From: JAGTRP01 sp035255045 | Lineage (GTDB): Bacteria; Pseudomonadota; Gammaproteobacteria; Burkholderiales; Rhodocyclaceae | Reading direction: 5' to 3' | DNA length: 28,687 bases | Assembly: GCA_035255045.1 (NCBI GenBank) | Contig: DATFAA010000017.1 | Location: forward strand, 1 to 28,687 | Shown: positions 22,046 through 28,687 of the stretch, in pieces | Position numbering within the stretch: the stretch's first letter is position 1 | Layout: each line of letters starts with the position of its first letter | Notes under the pieces: model-generated | What the model was told of the DNA's origin: nothing | Seen by the model: the letters and a program-made list of their open reading frames with translations, nothing else | Database searches by the model: none | Translations under genes and position numbers: made by a program

Positions 22046-24586
22046 TCAGAACTGGATATCGACTCCGGCGGCGGTTTTGTCTTCGAGGCTGGCCAGGCAC
22101 TTCCTGAGGTCGGCCGCCATCTCGGCGCCGCGCTGGTAGCGCTGGGACAGGTCCTTGCTCATGGCCTTGTCGATCACCGCCACCACCGCCGGCGGCAGGG
22201 CGGGGTTGAGGGTGGTGATGTCCACCGGAGGCTCGTTGGCGATCTTGAACATGAGCTGGGCCATGGACTCGCCGACGAAGGGCAGCTGGCCGCAGCACAA
22301 CTGGTAGAGGGTTACCCCCAGGGAAAAGAGGTCGGAACGGCCGTCGATCTTCTTGCCGGCCAGCTGCTCCGGCGACATGTAGGACGGCGTACCCAGGACC
22401 ATGCCGGTCTTGGTCTTGCTGGAATCGGTGATGCGGGCGATGCCGAAATCGGTGACCTTGACCTGTTCCGCCTCCGGCTCGTACATGATGTTGGCGGGCT
22501 TGATGTCGCGATGGACGACGTTTTTCTGGTGGGCGTAGTCCAGGGCCTCGGCCACCTGGGCGACGATGGACAGCGCCTTGGGCAGGGACAGCAGCTTGTC
22601 CGGCTTGGTGTAGGGGACAAGGTCCTTGCCCTTGAGGAATTCCATGGCGATGTAGGCCAGGTCGTGCTCCTCGCCGGCGTCGTACATGGTGACGATATTG
22701 GGATGGTTGAGGCGCCCCGCCGTCTCCGCTTCCCGGAAGAAGCGCTCCTTGACGTCGGCCAGTTCGTCCTCGTCGAACTCCTGGGAGAGGGCCATGGTCT
22801 TGATGGCGACGATGCGGTTGATCTTGGGGTCGCGGCCCAGGTAGACCACTCCCATGGCGCCCTTCCCCAGTTCCTTCTCCACCTGGTAGCGGCCCAGCAT
22901 GGGCTTTTCCACCTGGCCGTCGGCGAGAATGACGGTGCCGCCCCCGGTCTGGCCGCGGGCGCCCCCCAGCATCACGGTCTCCGACATCTGCTTGGCCCGG
23001 GCGATGCGCTGAGGCAGGTCGCGGAAATTGAGATTGAAGTCGGCCATGTAGCGGAAGACAGCCTCGGCCTTGTTGAACTGACGCTTCCTTTCGTAATCCA
23101 GGGCCAGGTTGTAGAGGTTCTCCATGAGCCCTTCGTCCATCGGGCACTTGCGGAATTTGTCGAAGGCCATGTCGAGCTGGCCCTGGCCCTGGAAGGCGAG
23201 GCCCAGCATGCGGTTGGATTCCGCCGACTCCATCTCGGACTTCTGCTTGCCCCGCTCGGTGTGGAGGAAGCGCTTGGTGGTCAGGGTGAGATGACCGACC
23301 AGCAGCAGGGCTGCGGCGGCCATGAGCTGAATCCACATGCCGGCGCCGACCATGAGGCCGAAGTGGGTGCCCACCAGGGCGGCCAGCAACAGGGCCGTGG
23401 CCAGCGCCCCCACGCCCGCCGACAGCCGGGGCAACAGGAGGGCCAGGTAGAGCCCGACCACCAGGGAGGCGCCGAGGCCAGCCCAGGGGCCCCAGGTCGG
23501 GGTGACGAAGAAATGCTCCTGGAGGATGCTCGAGACTGCGTTGGCCAGGGTCAGCACCGGCGCCATGGCCGGGGAGACGGGAGTGACCTGGGCGGTGCCG
23601 ACGCCGGCGGCGGTGGCGCCGATGAGGACGATCTTGCCGCTGTACTTGGCGGCTGGAATCTTGCCCATCAGCACATCGTAGAAGGAATCGACCTGGAAGG
23701 CGGGCCGCCCCTCGCTCCCCTTGTAGAAGAAGGTGTTCATCTGGGTGGCGGCGTCGGTGGGGATACGCAGGTTGCCCAAGCGGACTTCCTTCCCCAGCTT
23801 CACCCTGATGTCCGCCGGCCCCAGGTTGAGGCTCCTGGCGGCGACCATGAGGGAAAAGGAGGGGTAGTACTGGTCGAAATACTTGAGCACCAGGGGCTCG
23901 GCGCGGACGCCACCGTCCACATCGACATTGACGTTGAGATGGCCGAGGGCCAGGGCCTTGCTGCCCAGGACTTCCACCGGCACCTGGACGCCGGCGGCGG
24001 GCAGGGCCAGCCCCCCTGCCACACCTACCTGCTGGAGCTGGTTGCGGGCGACGAATTCGGGCAGGGGCTGATCGGGCCGGCCGTGAGCCTCCCCGAGCTG
24101 GAACAGGATGGGCAGGAGGACGGTGTTGGCCTTGCCGTAGCTCTCCGCCAGGCGGCGGTCGGTGTTGAGTTCCTGTTCCGCCTGCTGGAGCAGCGCCCCG
24201 ATCTGGACCACCTCGGGGCTGGGGGCCGCCGCCTGATTGACGATGTCGAGGAGCTTGGTGATATAGCCGTAGCCGGCATCCACCTGGGGCTCGGAGAAGA
24301 AGATGGTGTTGGCGATGACCTTCGCCTGGGCACCGGCCAGGAGGTCCGTCATCCTGGCATGGAGTTCCCGGGACCAGGGCCAGCGCCCCAGGTTGGCGAT
24401 GCTCTGGTCATCGATAGCGATGACCGCGATGCGCTCGGAGGGAGTGCGGCTGGAGGCCTGCACCCCGAGATCGTAGGCCTTGCGCTCCAGGCTCCGGATG
24501 AGGTCGGTGCCGCCAATGGCCAGCATGACCACGGTAACCACGACGCCCAGAAACCAGTCGGACTTCCAGAATCCCGCCTTCCCCAT
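22046..24586 (-). CDS. CHASE2 receptor serine/threonine protein kinase
   Basis: 846 residues. After a first helix (about 9-28) comes a CHASE2 sensor domain (about 40-320; RIAVIAIDDQSIANLGRWPW), three membrane helices (about 330-410), a helical TPR-like stretch with QGQGQLDMAFDKFRKC and NKAEAVFRYMADF (about 440-520), and a C-terminal kinase domain (about 565-830). Motifs present: ELGKGAMGVVYLG glycine loop, VAIKTM lysine, VVHRDIKPANIMY catalytic loop, VTDFGIARI and GTPSYMSPEQLAG. All are intact, so it should be active in the cytoplasm, with the CHASE2 domain outside. Kinase placement at the C-terminus after the membrane part differs from the usual PknB order. ATG at 24586 is chosen because GGGAGA precedes it; an in-frame ATG at 24634 lies in the leader hairpin region. 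It is the first gene of the operon. Confidence 0.9.
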   Translation of the reverse strand: MGKAGFWKSDWFLGVVVTVVMLAIGGTDLIRSLERKAYDLGVQASSRTPSERIAVIAIDDQSIANLGRWPWSRELHARMTDLLAGAQAKVIANTIFFSEPQVDAGYGYITKLLDIVNQAAAPSPEVVQIGALLQQAEQELNTDRRLAESYGKANTVLLPILFQLGEAHGRPDQPLPEFVARNQLQQVGVAGGLALPAAGVQVPVEVLGSKALALGHLNVNVDVDGGVRAEPLVLKYFDQYYPSFSLMVAARSLNLGPADIRVKLGKEVRLGNLRIPTDAATQMNTFFYKGSEGRPAFQVDSFYDVLMGKIPAAKYSGKIVLIGATAAGVGTAQVTPVSPAMAPVLTLANAVSSILQEHFFVTPTWGPWAGLGASLVVGLYLALLLPRLSAGVGALATALLLAALVGTHFGLMVGAGMWIQLMAAAALLLVGHLTLTTKRFLHTERGKQKSEMESAESNRMLGLAFQGQGQLDMAFDKFRKCPMDEGLMENLYNLALDYERKRQFNKAEAVFRYMADFNLNFRDLPQRIARAKQMSETVMLGGARGQTGGGTVILADGQVEKPMLGRYQVEKELGKGAMGVVYLGRDPKINRIVAIKTMALSQEFDEDELADVKERFFREAETAGRLNHPNIVTMYDAGEEHDLAYIAMEFLKGKDLVPYTKPDKLLSLPKALSIVAQVAEALDYAHQKNVVHRDIKPANIMYEPEAEQVKVTDFGIARITDSSKTKTGMVLGTPSYMSPEQLAGKKIDGRSDLFSLGVTLYQLCCGQLPFVGESMAQLMFKIANEPPVDITTLNPALPPAVVAVIDKAMSKDLSQRYQRGAEMAADLRKCLASLEDKTAAGVDIQF

Positions 24587-24604
24587 GCCCCATTCTCCCT
24601 GGCT

Positions 24605-24630
24605 TTTTTCGATGCCAAAGCATCGAAAAA
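24605..24630. repeat. Perfect 11-bp inverted repeat in the leader of the kinase operon
   Basis: TTTTTCGATGC-CAAA-GCATCGAAAAA is a perfect palindrome with a four-base loop, 18 bp upstream of the chosen kinase start. No T-tract follows on either strand, because the T and A runs pair with each other, so it is not an ordinary terminator. It may be an operator or a leader hairpin affecting translation. Confidence 0.7.
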
Positions 24631-24648
24631 CCATATGTTTAATCCGTA

Positions 24649-24677
24649 TTCTTACGCGGGCTTCTTAGGATAGTCAA
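24649..24677 (-). promoter_or_regulatory. Candidate sigma-70-type promoter of the signalling operon
   Basis: On the minus strand, TTGACT is followed after exactly 17 bases by TAAGAA. The -35 is near consensus; the -10 is poor (three of six). Transcription would begin near 24642, giving a leader of about 55 bases that contains the 11-bp inverted repeat. This stretch is visibly more AT-rich than the surrounding genes. Confidence 0.45.
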
Positions 24678-24728
24678 ATTAGCATTCCCTGTCGGCCGGG
24701 CCCGGAACCCGGCCAACGGCGGCGGCCG

Positions 24729-25682
24729 TCACCAGGGCAGCGTCTGGCCCAGGCCGCGCTCCCGGGCGGCCGCCAGCACCCGGACGGCGATGGCCAAATC
24801 CTGGATGGCCATGCCTTGGGACTCGAAGAGGGTGATGTCCTCGGGGACGGTACGCCCGGACCGGCGCCCGATGATGACGTCCCCCAGCTCCACCAGTTGG
24901 CGCTGGTGCAGGCGCCCCTTCTCCAGCAGGGGCTGCAGGTCGCCGGCCTCGGCCAGGGCGGTGGGCACTGAATCCACGCAGACCAGGGCGCAGCGGCGCA
25001 CCGCCGCTTCCGACACTTCCTGGCGGATGAGGGCATTGGAGCCAGCGGCGTTGATGTGGGCCCCGGACTCCAGCCAGTCCGCCTCGAACAGGGGCGTGGC
25101 GGCGGTGGTGACGGTGCCGACGATGTCGCTGCCCCGCACCGTCTCCTCCGGGCTAGCGGCAGGCACGACCTGGACGCCGGTCCTTTCCGTCATGCGGGCG
25201 CAGAAGTCGACCAGCTTGTCGGCCTTGCGGCCGAAGACCTTGACGCGCTCCAGGGACAGGGCCGTGCAGATGGCCTCCACGTGGCCCTCGGCCTGCCAGC
25301 CGGAACCGAAGACGCCGGCCACTCTGGCTTCGGACCGGGCCAGCCACTTGGCGGCGACGCCGCTGGCGGCGCCGGTGCGCATCATGCCCATGTAGTCGGC
25401 CTGGATGACGGCCTGCTGTATGCCGGTGGCGGCATCGAAGAGATGGACCAGGAAGCGGTTGCCGCTGCGGTTGCTGGTGTAGGCCTTGTAGCCCAGCACC
25501 CCCTGGGCCGGCAGGGCGCCCTGGAGGATGTGGAGCACCGTCTGGGGCAGGCGGCTGCGGGCCCGGGGAATGTCCTGGGCCTGGCCCAGGGAGAGGTCCC
25601 GGTGGGCGGATTCGACGGCCTCCAGGGCCATCGGCATGGTGAGAACCTGCTTTACGTCTTCTTCTGTCACAAACAAGGCCAT
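24729..25682 (-). CDS. Ornithine cyclodeaminase / mu-crystallin family dehydrogenase
   Basis: 317 residues, the usual length of this family. The N-terminus has TEEDVKQVLTMPMALEAVE, and the nucleotide-binding Rossmann segment RVAGVFGSGWQAEGHVEA (about 115-135) shows the GxGxQA-like pattern with Trp between Ser-Gly and Gln. DIVGTVTTAATPLFEADWL and GAHINAAGSNALIRQEV are the conserved C-terminal parts. Members include ornithine cyclodeaminase, L-alanine dehydrogenase, delta1-pyrroline-2-carboxylate reductase and tauropine-like enzymes; the substrate cannot be chosen from the sequence. ATG at 25682 has GAGGTG about six bases upstream and follows the TerC gene by nine bp, so these two genes are probably cotranscribed. 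Confidence 0.88.
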   Translation of the reverse strand: MALFVTEEDVKQVLTMPMALEAVESAHRDLSLGQAQDIPRARSRLPQTVLHILQGALPAQGVLGYKAYTSNRSGNRFLVHLFDAATGIQQAVIQADYMGMMRTGAASGVAAKWLARSEARVAGVFGSGWQAEGHVEAICTALSLERVKVFGRKADKLVDFCARMTERTGVQVVPAASPEETVRGSDIVGTVTTAATPLFEADWLESGAHINAAGSNALIRQEVSEAAVRRCALVCVDSVPTALAEAGDLQPLLEKGRLHQRQLVELGDVIIGRRSGRTVPEDITLFESQGMAIQDLAIAVRVLAAARERGLGQTLPW

Positions 25683-25691
25683 TTTTTCACC

Positions 25692-26390
25692 TCAAAGAAT
25701 AGTTACGTCCCGCTTGGCCAGGATTCTCTTCTCCAGCCAGCGGCCCACGACCACCACCACGGCGGCCCCCGCCACCCCTGCCGCCTTCGGGGTCCAGGCG
25801 GGCAGCTCCGGGAGCCAGGCGGCTATGCCGCCGTCGGTCAGCATCATTTCCCCCGCCACGAAGCCCAGGAGGCCGGCCCCCAGGAGGACGATGGCCGGCC
25901 ACCTTTCCATGGCATGCATGATCATCTGGCTCGACCAGACGATGAGGGGAATGCTCACCACCAGGCCGAAGACGAGGAGGATGAGGCTGCCGTGGGCCGC
26001 CCCGGCGACGCCGATGACGTTGTCCAGGCTCATGACGAAGTCGGCAACGATGATGGTCTTCACCGCCCCCCAGAGGTGGGCGGCGGGGGCGATGTCCTCG
26101 CCGTCCTCGTCTTCCGGCAGCAGCAGCTTGATGGCGATCCAGAGAAGGAGCAGGCCGCCCGCCAGCTTGAGCCAGGGCAGGTTCATGACCAGGGCGGCGA
26201 AGGCCGTCAGCACCACCCGCAGGCTGACCGCCCCGGCGACACCCCAGAAGATGCCCTTGCGGCGCTGCTCCGCGCTCAGGTTGCGGCAGGCCAGGGCGAT
26301 GACCACCGCGTTGTCCCCGGAAAGCACGACATCGATGGCAATAATCTGGGCGACGGCGGCCCAGAATTCGAGGGAAGCTAGGTCTGGCAT
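25692..26390 (-). CDS. TerC family integral membrane protein
   Basis: 232 residues with about seven membrane helices. The family hallmarks are VVLSGDNAVVIALACRNL near residue 20 and DFVMSLDNVIGVAGAAHGS near residue 115, each with conserved Asp/Asn in a helix. An acidic loop (LLPEDEDGEDIAP) lies at about 70-85. TerC/YjbE-like proteins are linked to metal export, including manganese, and to tellurite resistance; the exact metal cannot be read here. ATG at 26390 is the family's expected start, but no ribosome binding site is visible: a GC-rich hairpin occupies the leader instead. It lies 37 bp after the stop of the penicillin-binding protein gene. Confidence 0.88.
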   Translation of the reverse strand: MPDLASLEFWAAVAQIIAIDVVLSGDNAVVIALACRNLSAEQRRKGIFWGVAGAVSLRVVLTAFAALVMNLPWLKLAGGLLLLWIAIKLLLPEDEDGEDIAPAAHLWGAVKTIIVADFVMSLDNVIGVAGAAHGSLILLVFGLVVSIPLIVWSSQMIMHAMERWPAIVLLGAGLLGFVAGEMMLTDGGIAAWLPELPAWTPKAAGVAGAAVVVVVGRWLEKRILAKRDVTIL

Positions 26391-26392
26391 GG

Positions 26393-26416
26393 CAGGGCGC
26401 TGAAAAAAAGCGCCCT
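26393..26416 (-). promoter_or_regulatory. GC-rich hairpin at the start of the terC-like gene
   Basis: AGGGCGCT on one side and AGCGCCCT on the other form an eight-base perfect stem around an A/T-rich loop, three bases or so before the ATG of the TerC gene on the minus strand. No T-tract follows in the direction of transcription, so it is a weak candidate for a terminator of the upstream gene. It could occlude the start codon region and control translation. A TACAAT sequence on the minus strand just upstream (about 26415-26420) could be a -10 box. Confidence 0.45.
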
Positions 26417-26427
26417 ATTGTACAGCC

Positions 26428-28687
26428 CTAGGGCGTCGCCCCCGCCAGGGAAGCCTTGGCCAGGCAACGGGTCTCGGGCGGCACCGGCTGCCCGGCCACC
26501 AGGGGACGCAGCCTGGGTTCCAGTTCCTTGAGGAGCTGCACCGGCAGGGCCGAGGTGAAGTCGTAGCCGGCCGCCTGCTCGCCGGGGACGAAGGCAGTGA
26601 TGGTGCCGAAGAAGCGGTCCCCCAGGTAGAAGACGAAGGTCGCCGCCCGATTGACCACCCGGGAGGATTTCACTACACCGCCCGGGCCGAAGGTGTCGAA
26701 GCGGTGGTCGCCGGTGCCGGTCTTGCCGCCCACCAGGAGGGGCTTGCCGGCCTCGTCCCGGTACACGTCCTTGACCCGGCGGGCGGTGCCGTTGTCCACC
26801 ACCCGCAACAAGACATGGCGGGCTGTCTGGGCCACCTCCTTGGGCAGCACCCGCTCGCCTTCCTGCTGGCGCCAGGTCAGCCGGGTCTCGAAGGGGGTGT
26901 TGGCGGCGAAATGCATCTCCTCCACCCGCACCGGCAGGCGACGCACGCCGTCATTGACCACGATGCCCATGAGTTCCGCCAGGGCGGCCGGCCGGTCGGC
27001 GGAACTGCCGATGGCGGTGGCGTAGGACGGCACCAGGTGCTCGAAGGGGTAGCCGAGGCGGTGCCAATGGTCGGCGATGCGCTCGAAGGCCATCTCCTCC
27101 ACCATGATCTTGATGCGCACGTCCTGGGCATGGCGGAAGCGGGAATTGAGCAGCCAGCGGTAGGCCTCCTGGCGCTGCTCGGTGCTGGCCGCCACCACCT
27201 GGTCGAAGCTGGCCCCCGGATTGCGCTTGAGGTAGCCCACCAGCCACAGCTCCAGTGGGTGGACCCGGGCCACGTAACCCTGGTCGGCCAGGGTGAGGCG
27301 CAGGGGGGCGTAGATGGTGAACAGCCGTTTCAGGTTGGCCTCGTCTCCGGCCTTTTCGCCCAGCTGGTTGTGCATGAAATTGGCGAAGGAGTCGAAATCG
27401 CTTCCCGGCTCCACGCTCAGGTACACAGCCGCCAGGCGGCTGGGCAGGGGGCGCAGGTCGGAGACCAGGGCCGGCAGCAGCTCGTCCGGCCCGGCGCGCC
27501 GGTACTTGCGGTAGAAGTGGGAAAGGAATTCCTTGCCCTCCTGGTCGGCGAAGCGGGTCAGGAGCTGGTGCCTGAATCCTTCCTCCTGGTTGCGCAGGGG
27601 CCGGCCAGGCGCCCCTTCGACCTCGTAGGCGAAGTAATGGACGACGTCCCGCATCAGGCGGACGAAGACCAGGTTGACCGACTGCTCGAGGGCCTCGGCG
27701 ATGGTCGACACCTTGTAGTCGTCCTCGTGCTTGAAGTTGCCGAAGACATGGAGTCCGCCGCCGGTGAAGAAGGCCTCATGGGGACTGGCGGAATAGCGTC
27801 GCTCCAGGGCCGCCGCCAGCATGGCCTGCAGGTCCTTGTCCTTGGCGGTCAGGAGATAGGAGATTGCCCAGCGACTGAGGTTGTCGGCGGGTTCCAGTTC
27901 GACCCGCTTCAACAGGTCGGCGGGCAGGTCACCGTAGCGGCGATGGAGATCGGCGACCACTTCCAGGTAGGTGACCAGGGTGCGGAACTTGGCGCTGGAG
28001 CCCAGATCCAGCTTGGTGCCGACGTTGATGTCGAGGGGCTGGTCCACATTGTCGGCCTGCACCCGCAGCAGGTTGCCGGCGGGCGTGGCCTCGTAGAGGG
28101 TGAAGCTGTAGCGCACCTCGGCGGGATTGCCCTTGGACAGGAGGCGCTCCCCCTTGAAGCCGGCACACTGGAGGAAATCGGCATCCTTCATGCGGCCGAG
28201 CGCTTCGGTGACCGCCTTCTGGGTCGGCCCGTCCAGGGTGGCGCGGGCGGTGAGGTCGAAGCGGTCCAGGGAGTAGAGGTCCTTCACCTCCAGGAATTCG
28301 GCCAGGTCGCCCCGGGCGGCGTTCACCGCCTTGCGCTCGATGAAGGAAACAGGCGGCAGGGCCGGCGGCTTGTCGCGATGCTTGAGTTCGGCCGCCAGGG
28401 CCTCGTCCCGCAGGCGCTCCGATATGATCCCGTCCCGGGCCAGCAGGCGCAGGTGGCTGTCGGTGAGCTCGGTCAGGCGGCGGCCGTTCTCGGCCAGCAG
28501 GTCGGAGGGCCGGCGCTGGGCGATGAACAGGGAGAGGGCTTCCTTGAAGGGGCCGGCGGCGGCGCTGGGCGCCTCGTCGGCTGCCAGCAGGCGCCGATTG
28601 GCTTCCTCGAAGTCGCGTCCGTACCAGGCCCAGAGGCCGTCGCCCAGGCCGTTGACTTCCCCCAGCCCCGGCACCGCCCCGAGGGGC
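26428..28687 (-). CDS. Class A penicillin-binding protein, transpeptidase part (N-terminus beyond the window)
   Basis: About 750 residues that run off the right edge; the frame remains open there, so the transglycosylase domain normally found upstream is missing from view. The start of the visible part (GLGEVNGLGDGLWAWYGRDF) is the linker typical of large class A proteins. The transpeptidase motifs are SSAKF (SxxK, about residue 228 of the visible part), SVN (SxN, about 331) and KTGTG (about 648). All three are present, so it should be an active DD-transpeptidase in the periplasm. The distances are unusual: SxxK to SxN is about 100 residues and SxN to KTG about 317, much longer than in ordinary PBP1-type enzymes, which indicates insertions in the transpeptidase domain. 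It is not obviously in an operon with the signalling genes. Confidence 0.85.
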   Translation of the reverse strand, partial: PLGAVPGLGEVNGLGDGLWAWYGRDFEEANRRLLAADEAPSAAAGPFKEALSLFIAQRRPSDLLAENGRRLTELTDSHLRLLARDGIISERLRDEALAAELKHRDKPPALPPVSFIERKAVNAARGDLAEFLEVKDLYSLDRFDLTARATLDGPTQKAVTEALGRMKDADFLQCAGFKGERLLSKGNPAEVRYSFTLYEATPAGNLLRVQADNVDQPLDINVGTKLDLGSSAKFRTLVTYLEVVADLHRRYGDLPADLLKRVELEPADNLSRWAISYLLTAKDKDLQAMLAAALERRYSASPHEAFFTGGGLHVFGNFKHEDDYKVSTIAEALEQSVNLVFVRLMRDVVHYFAYEVEGAPGRPLRNQEEGFRHQLLTRFADQEGKEFLSHFYRKYRRAGPDELLPALVSDLRPLPSRLAAVYLSVEPGSDFDSFANFMHNQLGEKAGDEANLKRLFTIYAPLRLTLADQGYVARVHPLELWLVGYLKRNPGASFDQVVAASTEQRQEAYRWLLNSRFRHAQDVRIKIMVEEMAFERIADHWHRLGYPFEHLVPSYATAIGSSADRPAALAELMGIVVNDGVRRLPVRVEEMHFAANTPFETRLTWRQQEGERVLPKEVAQTARHVLLRVVDNGTARRVKDVYRDEAGKPLLVGGKTGTGDHRFDTFGPGGVVKSSRVVNRAATFVFYLGDRFFGTITAFVPGEQAAGYDFTSALPVQLLKELEPRLRPLVAGQPVPPETRCLAKASLAGATP

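Noticed and set aside
24605..24630. Reading the inverted repeat as a bidirectional terminator
   Set aside because: The T-run and A-run pair within the stem, and no T-tract follows the stem on either strand. It also lies inside the leader of a well-supported gene.
21446..24673. Very long plus-strand open frame (over 1000 codons) opposite the kinase and phosphatase genes
   Set aside because: It is rich in Gly, His, Asp, Val and Gln with no domain sense, and lies opposite genes with complete catalytic motifs. Such shadows are common in high-GC DNA.

Overview
The window is high-GC DNA from a Gram-negative bacterium. The class A penicillin-binding protein, the TerC protein, a GspE/PilB-type ATPase and the CHASE2 signalling genes together suggest a betaproteobacterium, perhaps Rhodocyclales-like; this is inference from gene style, since no marker gene is present. 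Nearly everything is on the minus strand. The one clear plus-strand gene is a glycosyltransferase at 829-2013.

Layout, left to right. (1) 1-11667 is a surface-polysaccharide region. A glycosyltransferase cut by the left edge (1-733, minus) diverges from a GT4 glycosyltransferase (plus). A long, tightly packed minus-strand gene run then converges on the GT4 gene. Read in its own direction (11667 to 2041) this run is: ABC-2 permease, membrane-anchored helical-repeat protein, ABC ATPase, Wzy/O-antigen-ligase-like protein, MsbA-like ABC exporter, polytopic membrane protein, GT2 glycosyltransferase, GtrA-family protein and SAM methyltransferase. (2) 11680-12340 is a two-gene pilin unit: a 59-residue type IV pilin (mature part about 52 residues) and a 114-residue Sec-secreted partner, followed by a clear intrinsic terminator. 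The pair resembles the split PilA-N/PilA-C pilin of Geobacter, and the polysaccharide-export genes directly downstream recall the xap locus that lies beside pilA there. (3) 12421-24586 is an apparently single eight-gene operon: CHASE2 Ser/Thr kinase, PP2C phosphatase, FHA protein, CHASE2 class III adenylate cyclase, class II cyclic-nucleotide phosphodiesterase, cyclic-nucleotide-binding/rhodanese fusion, GAF-containing GspE/PilB-like ATPase and GAF-HD-GYP protein. It carries phospho-signalling, cAMP synthesis, breakdown and sensing, and probable c-di-GMP breakdown, together with a secretion/pilus motor ATPase. (4) 24729-28687 holds an ornithine cyclodeaminase-family enzyme, a TerC-family membrane protein and a class A penicillin-binding protein cut by the right edge.

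Working model (inference): the signalling operon integrates envelope signals through two CHASE2 sensors and adjusts a pilus or secretion machine and the neighbouring surface polysaccharide. The split pilin lies immediately downstream of the operon in the same orientation. No gap longer than 300 bases lacks a gene. I saw no rRNA, tRNA, CRISPR array, insertion sequence or attachment site.
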